DNA of 35,613 nt from Mycolicibacterium sphagni (GCF_002250655.1 NZ_NOZR01000039.1:1-35613); one strand, 5' to 3'. Shown: positions 14,765 through 22,967, counted from the stretch's first letter. The notes: a model not told the origin generated them from the letters alone. Numbers and translations are program-made.

Positions 14765-15757
14765 TCACCGGGTTAGCTTGTGGGCCGCCGCGGCCTGCTG
14801 GTACAGCCGGCCCGCACGATAGGAGGATCGCACCAGCGGTCCGGACAGCACGCCGGCGAATCCCAGCCCTTCGGCGTAGGACGCCAGGTCGACGAACTCC
14901 TCGGGCTTGACCCAACGCTCCACCGGATGATGGCGTACCGACGGGCGCAGGTACTGGGTGATCGTGACGATGTCGCAGCCCGCGCCGTGCAGATCGGTCA
15001 GGGCGGTGTGCACCTCTTCGATGGTCTCGCCCATGCCCAGGATCAGATTGCTCTTGGTGACCAGCCCGGCTTCGCGGGCGGCGGTCAGCACGTCGAGGCT
15101 GCGCTGATAGCGAAACGCCGGGCGGATCCTCTTGAAGATCCGCGGCACCGTTTCCACGTTGTGCGCGAACACTTCCGGACGCGAAGCGAACACCTCGCGC
15201 AGCAGCTCTGGCTCGCCGTTGAAGTCTGGCGCCAACAGCTCCACCCCGGTAGCCGGGTTGAGTTCCTTGATGGCGCGCACCGTTTCGGCGTACAGCCACG
15301 CCCCGCCGTCGGGCAGATCGTCGCGGGCCACCCCGGTCACCGTCGCGTACCGCAGCCCCATGGCGGCCACACTCTCGGCCACCCGTCGGGGTTCGTCGCG
15401 ATCGAGCTCCGCAGGCTTACCGGTGTCGATCTGGCAGAAGTCGCAGCGCCGCGTGCACTGCTCACCGCCGATGAGGAACGTCGCCTCCCGGTCTTCCCAG
15501 CACTCGAAGATGTTGGGACAGCCCGCTTCCTCGCACACCGTGTGTAACCCCTCGCGGCGCACCAGACTCTTCAGCGCCGTGTATTCCGGGCCCATCCGTG
15601 CCCGGGTCTTGATCCACGGCGGCTTACGCTCGATCGGCGTCTCCGCGTTGCGAACCTCCAGACGCAGCAGTTTGCGGCCTTCCGGAGCCGGCGGGCCGGC
15701 GACATTGGACCCCGGAGCCGCTGGGCCGGCGACATTGGACCGAGCAGTGCCTGTCAC
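14765..15757 (-). CDS. lipA: Lipoyl synthase LipA
   Basis: Radical-SAM enzyme that inserts two sulfurs into octanoyl groups on E2 and H proteins. GTG 15757 overlaps the lipB stop (GTGA) and gives 330 residues. The auxiliary cluster ligands are Cys75, Cys80 and Cys86 (CEEAGCPNIFEC); the SAM cluster is CTRRCDFC (Cys101, 105, 108); the conserved C-terminal serine motif is RSSYRAG. The core is nearly identical in layout to M. tuberculosis LipA (311 residues), but the N-terminus is about 20 residues longer. The extra part is a tandem repeat, SNVAGPAAPG then SNVAGPPAPE, made by a 30-bp duplication. No in-frame start lies downstream of it, so the repeat is translated. It follows lipB in an operon whose product DlaT is a substrate. 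Confidence 0.95.
   Translation of the reverse strand: MTGTARSNVAGPAAPGSNVAGPPAPEGRKLLRLEVRNAETPIERKPPWIKTRARMGPEYTALKSLVRREGLHTVCEEAGCPNIFECWEDREATFLIGGEQCTRRCDFCQIDTGKPAELDRDEPRRVAESVAAMGLRYATVTGVARDDLPDGGAWLYAETVRAIKELNPATGVELLAPDFNGEPELLREVFASRPEVFAHNVETVPRIFKRIRPAFRYQRSLDVLTAAREAGLVTKSNLILGMGETIEEVHTALTDLHGAGCDIVTITQYLRPSVRHHPVERWVKPEEFVDLASYAEGLGFAGVLSGPLVRSSYRAGRLYQQAAAAHKLTR
15682..15741 (-). repeat. Two tandem 30-bp units inside the 5' end of lipA
   Basis: 15682-15711 and 15712-15741 are identical at 28 of 30 positions (differences only at the GC/CT after CCGGAGCCG). The unit length keeps the reading frame and duplicates ten residues of the LipA N-terminus. Confidence 0.9.
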
Positions 15758-16428
15758 GTGGTCAAGCTTACGGGCAGGCGGCCGTCGAGGGCGTCGCACA
15801 CTGTCTCGGCGACCCGGGTGCGGACGTCCTCGACACCGACGCGCCGGCCCAGTTCCGCCGTCAGCGATGTCACCCCGGCATCGGAGATTCCGCACGGCAC
15901 GATCGCCGAATATGCGCCCAGGTCGCAGTCACAGTTCAGGGCGAACCCGTGCAGCGTCGTTCCCCGTGCTACCCGAATGCCGACCGCCGCGATCTTGCGG
16001 GCCGGGCGGACACCGTCGGCGGGCAGCCACACCCCGGAACGGCCCTCGACCCGGCCGGTGTCCACCCCGAAGTCGGCACATACGCGGATCAATGATTCTT
16101 CAAGGCGCCGAACGTAATTCAACACATCGAGCGGCTCGGCCAGACCAATTACCGGGTAGCCAACCAGTTGTCCGGGGCCGTGCCAGGTGATCTTTCCGCC
16201 GCGGTCGGTGTCGACGACGGGCGTGCCGTCCACCGGCCGTTCGTGAGCTTCGGTGCGCTTGCCCGCGGTGTAGACAGCGGGATGCTCCAACAGCAGCAGG
16301 GTGTCGGGTCCGCCCGCCACTCGGGCGTCGGCCACCTCCCGCTGCAGCTGCCAGGCGGCCTGGTAATCGATAGCGCCCAGCTGGCGGATCTCGACGCCCG
16401 CTGAGCTGGACCGGATGGTCTCCCGCAC
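15754..16428 (-). CDS. lipB: Octanoyl-[acyl-carrier protein]:protein N-octanoyltransferase LipB
   Basis: Transfers octanoate from acyl carrier protein to the lipoyl lysine of target domains, the step before LipA. The 224-residue protein (GTG 16428) shows LLLLEHPAVYTAGKRT, the RGGKITWHGPGQLVGYP motif, the catalytic Lys145 (RPARKIAAVGIR) and catalytic Cys179 (AIVPCGISDAG), the same dyad known from M. tuberculosis LipB. It lies 13 bp after the epimerase gene and overlaps lipA by the GTGA stop/start junction, so the pair should be translationally coupled. Confidence 0.95.
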   Translation of the reverse strand: MRETIRSSSAGVEIRQLGAIDYQAAWQLQREVADARVAGGPDTLLLLEHPAVYTAGKRTEAHERPVDGTPVVDTDRGGKITWHGPGQLVGYPVIGLAEPLDVLNYVRRLEESLIRVCADFGVDTGRVEGRSGVWLPADGVRPARKIAAVGIRVARGTTLHGFALNCDCDLGAYSAIVPCGISDAGVTSLTAELGRRVGVEDVRTRVAETVCDALDGRLPVSLTT

Positions 16429-16441
16429 CCAACCGACGGTA

Positions 16442-17362
16442 CTACCCCTGGGCCGAGGTGGTCGCGTAGGCCAAAGCCTCGCCGATGGTGTTGTGATGGA
16501 AGAGGAACCCGGCCCGCTCCAGCGCGGCGGGGATCGCCCGCTGACCGTCGAGCAGCCCTTCGTCGGCGAACTCGCCGAGCAGGGTGCGCAGGGCGAATCC
16601 CGGAACCAGCATCGGGGTCGGCCGGTTCAGCGCCCGCCCCAGCGCCGCGGTGAACTCGGAATTGGTCACCGGCGCCGGTCCGGTGAAGTTCACCGGGCCC
16701 GACAGGTGGTCGTTGTTGATCGCGAACAGCAGCCCGCGGATCTCGTCTTCCAGACTGATCCACGGCATGTACTGCCGCCCGCTGCCGATACGGCCGCCCA
16801 GGCCAAGGTTGAACAATGGGCGCAGGCGAGCCAACACGCCGCCGCCGGGGGAGAGCACCAGTCCGGAGCGGGCCAGCACCACCCGAGCCCCGGCGTCTTC
16901 TGCGGTGAGCGCCGCGGACTCCCAGTCGACGCAGAGCCGGGCCAGGAAACCCGTTCCGGCAGAGGCGGTTTCGTCGACCACCCGACCGCGGGTGTCGCCG
17001 TAATACCCGACCGCGCTGGCGTTGATCAGTACCGGGACACCGGCGTCGGCCACCGCCGCCGAGATCACATCGGTGGGGCCGATGCGGCTGTCACGCAGGC
17101 TCTGCTTGAACGCGCCGGACCAGCGCTTCTCGCCGACGTTGACGCCGCACAAGTTGATCACCGCGTCGACGCCCTCCAGGCCGGCGGGATCGAATTCGCC
17201 GCTGTCGGGATTCCAATGCAGCTCGTCACCATTGGACGGCGCCCGGCGCACGATCCGCACCACCCGGTGGTCGGCGGCGCGCAGCGCCGACACCAACGCG
17301 GAACCAATCAGGCCAGATGATCCGGCTATCGCAATGACGCGCCCGGCTGTTGACTGGCTCAT
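16442..17362 (-). CDS. TIGR01777-type NAD-dependent epimerase/dehydratase (Rv2216-like)
   Basis: A 306-residue atypical short-chain dehydrogenase. The Rossmann nucleotide motif is GSSGLIGSALVSAL near residue 15; then HWNPDSGEFD, VDAVINLCGVNVGEKRWS, the active-site region INASAVGYYGD, and PWISLEDEIRGLLFAI and GPVNFTGPAPVTNSEF, all hallmarks of the TIGR01777/SDR39U1 family (E. coli YfcH type). Substrate is not established. The gene starts 4 bp after the dlaT stop and is followed by lipB, an order kept in M. tuberculosis; this suggests a housekeeping role linked to lipoate or central metabolism, but only by context. Confidence 0.88.
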   Translation of the reverse strand: MSQSTAGRVIAIAGSSGLIGSALVSALRAADHRVVRIVRRAPSNGDELHWNPDSGEFDPAGLEGVDAVINLCGVNVGEKRWSGAFKQSLRDSRIGPTDVISAAVADAGVPVLINASAVGYYGDTRGRVVDETASAGTGFLARLCVDWESAALTAEDAGARVVLARSGLVLSPGGGVLARLRPLFNLGLGGRIGSGRQYMPWISLEDEIRGLLFAINNDHLSGPVNFTGPAPVTNSEFTAALGRALNRPTPMLVPGFALRTLLGEFADEGLLDGQRAIPAALERAGFLFHHNTIGEALAYATTSAQG

Positions 17363-17366
17363 GGCG

Positions 17367-19082
17367 TCACAGGCCCAGATCGGCCTCGAATGCCCCTTCT
17401 TCGAGCCGCCGCTTGACGGTGGTCAGGAATCGGCCGGCATCCGCGCCGTCGATCAGCCGGTGATCGTAGGTGAGCGGCAGATAGCAGATGGAGCGAACGC
17501 CGATCGACTCGTTGCCGAGCTCGTCGACGATCACCCTGGGGCGTTTGACGATCGCGCCGGTGCCCAGCATCGCCGCCTGCGGCGGTACCAGGATCGGGGT
17601 GTCGAACAGTGCGCCCTGGCTGCCGATGTTGGTGATCGTGAAGGTGCCGCCGGAGAGCTCGTCGGGCTTCAGGTTGCCGCTGCGAGCCCGATCGGCGATG
17701 TCGTTGATGGCCCGCGCCAGACCGGCCAGCGACAGGTCACCGGCGTTGTGTACCACCGGGGAGAGCAAGCCCTGCTCGGTGTCCACCGCGAAGCCGAGGT
17801 TCTCGGCGTCGTAGTAGGTGATCTCCTTGGTGTCCTCGTTGTAGCTGGCGTTGATGTTCGGGTGCGCCTTGAGCGCGTCGATCACCGCGCGGGTGATGAA
17901 CGGCAGATAGGTCAGGTTGACGCCCTCGCGCTCGGCGAAGCTCTTCTTTGCCTTCGCCCGCAGTGCCACGATCTTGGTCATATCGACCTCGTGGGTCTGC
18001 GTCAGCTGCGCGGTTGTCTGCAGTGATTCACGGGTCTTCTTGGCGGTGATCTGCCGGATCCGGTTCGCCTTCTGCGTGGTGCCCCGCAGATGGGCCAGCG
18101 GGCTGTCGACCGGAGCGGCCTTGGGTGCCGGGGCGGCCGCAGCGGGTGCGGCCGCGGGAGCTGCCGGTGCCGGCGGCGCCTTCTTGGCCTCGGCGGCGGC
18201 CAGCACATCCTGCTTGCGGATTCGTCCGCCGACGCCGGTGCCCTTGACGGTCGCGAGGTCAATTCCGTTCTCGACGGCCAACTTTCGTACCAATGGCGTG
18301 ACGTAGGGGTTGCTCTCCTCGTCGCCGCCGCCGTCGTCGGTGGCCGCGGCCGGCGCGGGCGCCTGCTGGGGCGCGGGCTTGGGCTCCGGTGTGGGTTCGG
18401 GCTTCGGCTCGGACTTGGGTTCGGGCTTCGGTTCGGGCTTGGGTTCGGGAGCGGCCTGTGGTGCGGCGCCGGCATCGCCGATCTTGGCGAGCTCGCCACC
18501 GACTGCGACGGTGACGTCCTCCTCGGCGGTGATGCTGACCAGCGTTCCGGCCACCGGCGACGGGATCTCGGTGTCGACCTTATCGGTGGAAACCTCGACC
18601 AGCGGTTCGTCGACCGCCACCGAGTCGCCGACCTTCTTCAGCCACCGGGTCACGGTGCCCTCAGTGACCGACTCGCCGAGTTCGGGCATCACCACCGAGG
18701 TCGAGGACCCCGACGACTGCGCGGCCGGCTGGGCGGCGGGTTCGGGCTCCGGTTCGGGTTCAGGCTCTTCGGCGGCCGGTTCCGGCTCCGCGGGCTCCTC
18801 GGCGGCCGGGGCGGGCTCGGAAGGCGCGGACTCAGCGGCTTCTCCGGCTTCTCCGATGACGGCGAGTTCACCACCGACCTCGACGGTGTCATCCTCCTGG
18901 GCAACGATCTTCGTCAGCACACCCGACACAGGCGAGGGAATCTCTGTGTCGACCTTGTCGGTCGACACCTCAAGGAGAGGCTCGTCGACCTCGACGGTGT
19001 CGCCCTCTTGCTTGAGCCACCGGGTGACGGTCCCCTCGGTGACGCTCTCACCGAGTGCCGGCATCTGGACGGAGACGGCCAT
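17367..19082 (-). CDS. dlaT: Dihydrolipoamide acyltransferase (E2) DlaT/SucB
   Basis: Lipoylated core of the pyruvate dehydrogenase complex; in M. tuberculosis the same protein also serves peroxynitrite reductase/peroxidase with Lpd, AhpD and AhpC. The 571-residue chain has two lipoyl domains, each with DKV lysine motifs (Lys43 and Lys168, both in STDKVDTEIPSP), joined by Pro/Glu/Ala and Pro/Lys/Glu linkers of unusually regular EP and PEPK repeats. Next come a peripheral-subunit binding domain (YVTPLVRKLAVENGIDL... RIRKQDVL) and the catalytic acyltransferase domain ending in YDHRLIDGADAGRF (His541, Asp545, the HxxxDG motif). ATG 19082 has GAGGGAG about 9 nt upstream. It heads a run with the epimerase, lipB and lipA, which supply its cofactor. 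Confidence 0.93.
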   Translation of the reverse strand: MAVSVQMPALGESVTEGTVTRWLKQEGDTVEVDEPLLEVSTDKVDTEIPSPVSGVLTKIVAQEDDTVEVGGELAVIGEAGEAAESAPSEPAPAAEEPAEPEPAAEEPEPEPEPEPAAQPAAQSSGSSTSVVMPELGESVTEGTVTRWLKKVGDSVAVDEPLVEVSTDKVDTEIPSPVAGTLVSITAEEDVTVAVGGELAKIGDAGAAPQAAPEPKPEPKPEPKSEPKPEPTPEPKPAPQQAPAPAAATDDGGGDEESNPYVTPLVRKLAVENGIDLATVKGTGVGGRIRKQDVLAAAEAKKAPPAPAAPAAAPAAAAPAPKAAPVDSPLAHLRGTTQKANRIRQITAKKTRESLQTTAQLTQTHEVDMTKIVALRAKAKKSFAEREGVNLTYLPFITRAVIDALKAHPNINASYNEDTKEITYYDAENLGFAVDTEQGLLSPVVHNAGDLSLAGLARAINDIADRARSGNLKPDELSGGTFTITNIGSQGALFDTPILVPPQAAMLGTGAIVKRPRVIVDELGNESIGVRSICYLPLTYDHRLIDGADAGRFLTTVKRRLEEGAFEADLGL

Positions 19083-19247
19083 TGTGTTGACTCCCTCGAA
19101 CGGTCAGTCATGCGGATCGGACTTCTGGCATACCACAGCGTCGTGTACCCATCCTGTCATTGCCGAGCCGCTCACATGCACTCAGGGCGACGCGTGTTTT
19201 CTCTGGCACCATCGATGGAAAGAACCACCACGAGGAGTGCATCGGAG

Positions 19248-19568
19248 TTGGGGCTGTTCGACAGGTTCCGGGCTGGTCGCCGCGGCGATTCCGACGTCGC
19301 CACGGACCAGAGACATCTGCGTGAATGGGCCGCGCAGCGCACCGGGGTAGAGGCATACGTCGAGCCCAAGACCAGCGTCACACCGCTGACCGTGGTCCTG
19401 GTGGCCGCCGACGGCGAGTGGACCCGCCGTCCCACCGGTGGCGCGTCCGGGGCGCGCCGGATCGGCGAGGAGCTCGGCATTCCCGTCTATGACGTGCAGA
19501 AAGTCGGCTATCCGCAGCGGATGCGTGACTACGATGCGCGACGACGCATCGAACGTCGCAGGTCTTGA
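19248..19568 (+). CDS. Conserved hypothetical protein, 106 residues
   Basis: A small basic protein. TTG 19248 gives the natural-looking N-terminus MGLFDRFRAGRRGDSDVATD and has GAGGAG 10 nt upstream; an in-frame ATG at 19215 would add 11 residues and lacks such a site. Readable segments are VATDQRHLREWAAQRTGVEAYVEPKT, a compact beta region (SVTPLTVVLVAADGEWTRRP) and the C-terminus IGEELGIPVYDVQKVGYPQRMRDYDAR. I do not assign a family or function. It diverges from dlaT and precedes ephD by 96 bp, with a hairpin and a putative operator in between. Its codon use resembles that of its neighbours, with G/C in most third positions. Confidence 0.7.
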   Translation: MGLFDRFRAGRRGDSDVATDQRHLREWAAQRTGVEAYVEPKTSVTPLTVVLVAADGEWTRRPTGGASGARRIGEELGIPVYDVQKVGYPQRMRDYDARRRIERRRS

Positions 19569-19570
19569 CA

Positions 19571-19588
19571 CCCGCCCCGTCAGGCGGG
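19571..19588 (+). terminator. Possible terminator hairpin after the 106-residue ORF
   Basis: CCCGCC and GGCGGG form a 6-bp GC stem with a 6-nt loop, 2 nt past the TGA. There is no T-run, which is common in mycobacteria, so the call is tentative. Confidence 0.4.
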
Positions 19589-19606
19589 CAGGGTCAAAAA
19601 CGTTCG

Positions 19607-19627
19607 ATACCAACGGTATGGGATACC
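19607..19627 (+). promoter_or_regulatory. Putative operator upstream of ephD (three alternating half-sites)
   Basis: ATACC (19607-19611), GGTAT (19615-19619) and ATACC (19623-19627) are spaced by exactly 3 bp and alternate in orientation, so two overlapping inverted repeats share the middle half-site. This regular layout 38 bp before the ephD start looks like a binding site for a dimeric repressor, for example of the TetR type. The regulator is not in the window. Confidence 0.5.
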
Positions 19628-19664
19628 CACCGTCACAATTAGTCGGGCGACCTCGGAAGGTCTG

Positions 19665-21413
19665 ATGACCATGCGCTATGTCGACAGCAACGACGGAGCC
19701 CGCCTGGCGGTGTACGAGGAAGGCAACCCCGACGGCCCGACGGTCGTCCTGGTTCACGGCTGGCCCGACTCACATGCGCTGTGGGACGGCGTGGTGCCGC
19801 TGCTGGCCGACAAGTTCCGCATCATCCGCTACGACAACCGCGCCGCCGGCGCCTCGTCGGGGCCCAAGGAATACTCGTATTACACGATGGCTCACCTCGC
19901 CGACGACTTCGGCGCGGTCATCGCCGAGCTCAGCCCCGGGCAGCCCGTGCACGTGCTGGCCCACGACTGGGGATCGGCCACCATGTGGGAGTACGTCGCC
20001 CGTCCCGATGCCGCCGACAGGGTGGCGTCGTTCACCTCGGTGTCGGGGCCCGGGGCTGACCACTTCAGCCGCTATGTCCGCGACGGCCTGAAACGGCCCT
20101 ACAAGCCGAAGTTGTTCGCCCGCGCGGTATCTCAGGCCGCGCATCTGAGCTACATGGCGGGGTTCTCGGTGCCGGTGCTGGCTCCGGCGCTGATGCGCGC
20201 CGCCGCCGCCCCGCTGAAGCTGCTGCTGACGCGGGGTATTCCCGTTGAACACCGGCACTACGGGCAGACCTACGCCGCCGATGCCGCCAACGGCCTGAAG
20301 ATCTACCGCGCCAACTTCTTTCACTCTCTGCTCCGCCCCAGGCGCGACCGCTACGTCGAGGTCCCGGTGCAGCTCATCGTCAACATCGACGACCCCTACG
20401 TGCGGCCCTACGTCTACGACGACACCGTGCACTGGGCACCGCGGTTGTGGCGCCGCGATATTCACGCCAAACACTGGTCGCCGTTCTCCCATCCGCAGGT
20501 GCTGGCGGCGGCGGTCACCGAACTGGCCGAGCACCTCGACGGCAAGCCGGCTAGCCGTGCGCTATTGCGCGCGCAGGTGAGTCGGCCGCGAAAGTACTTC
20601 GGCGACATGCTCGTATCGGTCACCGGCGCGGGCAGTGGCATCGGCAGGGAGACCGCGCTGGCCTTCGCCCGCGAAGGCGCCGAGGTCGTGATCAGTGACG
20701 TCAACGAGGCCGGTGTGAAGAAGACCGCCGCGGATATCGCCGCCGCCGGCGGCGTGGCACACTCCTACGTGCTCGACGTGTCCGACGCCGAGGCCGTCGA
20801 ACGGTTCGCCGAAGAAGTATCGGCCGAGCACGGGGTGCCCGATATCGTCGTCAACAACGCCGGCATCGGACAGGCCGGATCGTTCCTGGACACCCCCGCG
20901 CACGAGTGGGACCGGGTGCTCGACGTCAACCTCGGCGGCGTCGTCAACGGCTGCCGGTCGTTCGCCACGCGGATGGTCGACCGCGGCCTGGGCGGGCACG
21001 TGGTCAACGTGGCCTCGATGGCGGCGTATGCGCCCCTGCAGGCCATGAACGCGTACTGCACGTCCAAGGCGGCGGTCTATATGTTCTCCGACTGCCTTCG
21101 CGCTGAATTGGATTCCGCCGGAATCGGATTGACGACCATCTGCCCGGGCGTCATCAACACGAACATCATCCACACCACCCGCTGGGATCCGCCCAAGGGT
21201 AAGGCCGGTGCGGTGGCGGCCCGGCAGAAGCAGGTCGCCGCCGGATTCGACAAGCGCGGCTACGGCCCGGAGAAGGTGGCCAAGGCGATCATCTCCGCCG
21301 TCGTCAAGAACAAGGCGGTCCGGCCCGTCACACCAGAGGCCTACCTGCTGTACGGCACGTCGCGCGTCGCCCCGCAGATCATGCGCAGCGCCGCGCGTCA
21401 GAAGCTGATCTAG
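19665..21413 (+). CDS. ephD: EphD-like fusion: alpha/beta hydrolase plus short-chain dehydrogenase
   Basis: A 582-residue two-domain protein. The N-terminal epoxide-hydrolase-like domain (about 1-300) has the oxyanion motif HGWPDS and the nucleophile Asp101 in AHDWGSATMWEY; a late His in AKHWSPFSHP completes the triad. The C-terminal domain (about 310-582) is a classical SDR: VTGAGSGIGRETA, NNAGIG, catalytic Ser in VNVASMAAYAP and Tyr464-x3-Lys468 (YCTSK). The same fusion occurs in M. tuberculosis EphD, which has been linked to mycolic acid composition. Start ATG 19665 lies 4 nt after GGAAGG; ATG 19671 would give a more usual spacing. Its TAG stop shares CTAG with the stop of convergent pepB. 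Confidence 0.92.
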   Translation: MTMRYVDSNDGARLAVYEEGNPDGPTVVLVHGWPDSHALWDGVVPLLADKFRIIRYDNRAAGASSGPKEYSYYTMAHLADDFGAVIAELSPGQPVHVLAHDWGSATMWEYVARPDAADRVASFTSVSGPGADHFSRYVRDGLKRPYKPKLFARAVSQAAHLSYMAGFSVPVLAPALMRAAAAPLKLLLTRGIPVEHRHYGQTYAADAANGLKIYRANFFHSLLRPRRDRYVEVPVQLIVNIDDPYVRPYVYDDTVHWAPRLWRRDIHAKHWSPFSHPQVLAAAVTELAEHLDGKPASRALLRAQVSRPRKYFGDMLVSVTGAGSGIGRETALAFAREGAEVVISDVNEAGVKKTAADIAAAGGVAHSYVLDVSDAEAVERFAEEVSAEHGVPDIVVNNAGIGQAGSFLDTPAHEWDRVLDVNLGGVVNGCRSFATRMVDRGLGGHVVNVASMAAYAPLQAMNAYCTSKAAVYMFSDCLRAELDSAGIGLTTICPGVINTNIIHTTRWDPPKGKAGAVAARQKQVAAGFDKRGYGPEKVAKAIISAVVKNKAVRPVTPEAYLLYGTSRVAPQIMRSAARQKLI

Positions 21414-22927
21414 CCGTTGGCGGCGATGTCCTCCAGGACCGCGAACATCGTGCGGGTCGGCACCCCGGTGCCGCCCTTGCCGGTGTAACCCCATGGCCCC
21501 GACGTGTTGTACGCCGGTCCGGCGATGTCGAGATGCACCCACTGCACACCGTCGGCGACGAACTCGCGTAGGTACACCCCGGCGACCAGCATGCCGGCGA
21601 AGCGTGTCGAGCTGACGTTGGCCAGGTCGGCCACGCTCGACTTCAAATCGTCCTTGAGCTCGTCGGGCAGCGGCATCGGCCACGCGTTCTCGCCCTCGGC
21701 CTGCGAGATCCTGGCCACGCGGTCGCGGAAGTCCTCGCTACCCATCACGCCGGGGGTGCGTGCGCCCAGCGCAACGGTCTGCGCACCGGTCAGAGTCGAC
21801 GTCTCGATGACGTAGTCGGGGTCGTCCTCACACGCCCGCACGATGGCGTCGGCCAGGATCAGCCGGCCCTCGGCGTCGGTGTTGAGCACCTCGACCGTGA
21901 TGCCGCCGTACTGCGTCAGCACGTCACCGGGGCGCTGCGCGGTCGATGACGGCATGTTCTCGGCCATCGGGACCGTCGCGATCACGTCGATCGGCAACCC
22001 CTGCTTGGCGGCCAGCACCACCGTGGCGATCACCGCCGCCGCACCGCCCATGTCGGAAGTCATGTGATGCATCGAGGCGGCCGGCTTGATCGAGATACCG
22101 CCGGTGTCGAACGTGATGCCCTTGCCGATCAGCGCCACGCTCTTGGCGCCCTTCTTGCCCTTAGCGCCGCGGTGCGTCAGCCGGACCAGCCGCGGCGGAC
22201 GCGACGAACCCTTGCCCACCCCGACGATGCCGCCGTAGCCGGCCTTGGCCAGCGCCTTGTCATCGAGCACCTCGACCTCAAGACCGACCGCCTCGCCCAA
22301 AGCCTTGGCGCGCTTGGCGAATTCGGCCGGAAACAGATGACTCGGCGGGGTGTTGACGAAATCGCGGGCGGTGGCCACCGCGGTAGCGATGGCGGTGGCC
22401 CTGGCCGCATCCTTCTTGGCGCCGGGCGCGGTGCTCAGCGCGACGATCTTGGCCAGGGCCGCATCCTTCGGTGCCGTCTTGGCGCTGCGGAACTCGGTGA
22501 ACCGGTACCCGCCCAGGATCAGCCCCTCGATCGCGGCCTCCAGGTGAAGCTCGGTCAGCGTGGTGATCACGGTCTCCACCCCAGACAGCGACCGGGCCGC
22601 CACCCCGGCGGCGCGCCGGATCACGTCGGCCGGCCACTCGTCACGCGGGGCGCCCAGGCCGACGGTCACCACGCTGCCGACCGGGAGCGACGGCACGTGC
22701 AGGCGGGTGACCTGCTCGGCGCCGCCCTTGGCGCCGAGGGCGCGCAGGCTGACCTCGATCTCGCCGATCGCCTCGGCGTCCAGGAACGGGCCGCCGACGA
22801 CCTGGGCGGAGCCGTCACTGTCAGAGCTGGTGACGACCGGAACGATCAACACGGCCCCCAGGGCCCGCTTGGGCAGTGCGGTCGCGACGGTGACGGTGGG
22901 CGCTGGGTAGCCGGCTTCGGTGCTCAC
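21410..22927 (-). CDS. pepB: Leucyl aminopeptidase (M17 family) PepB/PepA
   Basis: Cytosolic hexameric di-zinc aminopeptidase that trims N-terminal residues from peptides. The 505-residue protein starts at GTG 22927 (MSTEAGYPAPTVTVATALP). The variable N-terminal macro-like domain is followed by the catalytic domain with the metal and bicarbonate-site motifs VALIGKGITFDTGGISIKP, DMGGAAAVIATVVLAA and the family signature NTDAEGRLILAD. M. tuberculosis has an orthologue in the same place. No ribosome site is visible; TAGTGT 8 nt upstream lies in one arm of a perfect palindrome shared with gcvT, so both genes probably start divergently from the same element. The stop overlaps that of ephD on CTAG. 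Confidence 0.95.
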   Translation of the reverse strand: MSTEAGYPAPTVTVATALPKRALGAVLIVPVVTSSDSDGSAQVVGGPFLDAEAIGEIEVSLRALGAKGGAEQVTRLHVPSLPVGSVVTVGLGAPRDEWPADVIRRAAGVAARSLSGVETVITTLTELHLEAAIEGLILGGYRFTEFRSAKTAPKDAALAKIVALSTAPGAKKDAARATAIATAVATARDFVNTPPSHLFPAEFAKRAKALGEAVGLEVEVLDDKALAKAGYGGIVGVGKGSSRPPRLVRLTHRGAKGKKGAKSVALIGKGITFDTGGISIKPAASMHHMTSDMGGAAAVIATVVLAAKQGLPIDVIATVPMAENMPSSTAQRPGDVLTQYGGITVEVLNTDAEGRLILADAIVRACEDDPDYVIETSTLTGAQTVALGARTPGVMGSEDFRDRVARISQAEGENAWPMPLPDELKDDLKSSVADLANVSSTRFAGMLVAGVYLREFVADGVQWVHLDIAGPAYNTSGPWGYTGKGGTGVPTRTMFAVLEDIAANG

Positions 22928-22935
22928 GAGGACTC

Positions 22936-22959
22936 ACACTAATCCCGGGGGATTAGTGT
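22936..22959. promoter_or_regulatory. Perfect 24-bp palindrome with two back-to-back -10 elements (pepB/gcvT)
   Basis: The arm ACACTAATCCC (22936-22946) is repeated exactly inverted at 22949-22959 with a 2-bp GG centre. Each arm carries TAGTGT reading outward: toward pepB (22941-22936) and toward gcvT (22954-22959). Each TAGTGT is exactly 8 nt from its GTG start (22927 and 22968). The element could be a symmetric bidirectional promoter, an operator over both -10 sites, or both. Confidence 0.65.
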
Positions 22960-22967
22960 TGTTCGCC

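Noticed and set aside
18391..18445. Regular short repeats in dlaT as a possible CRISPR or satellite
   Set aside because: They encode the Pro-Glu-Pro-Lys linker between lipoyl and binding domains, a normal low-complexity feature of E2 proteins.
18090..19247. Long plus-strand 5' extension of the 106-residue ORF
   Set aside because: This part is antisense to dlaT and Gly/Leu/Arg-rich; only the region after 19248 has a ribosome site and sensible protein character.
22928..22967. Glycine riboswitch upstream of gcvT
   Set aside because: The whole gap is 40 bp and the start appears leaderless, so there is no room for an aptamer.
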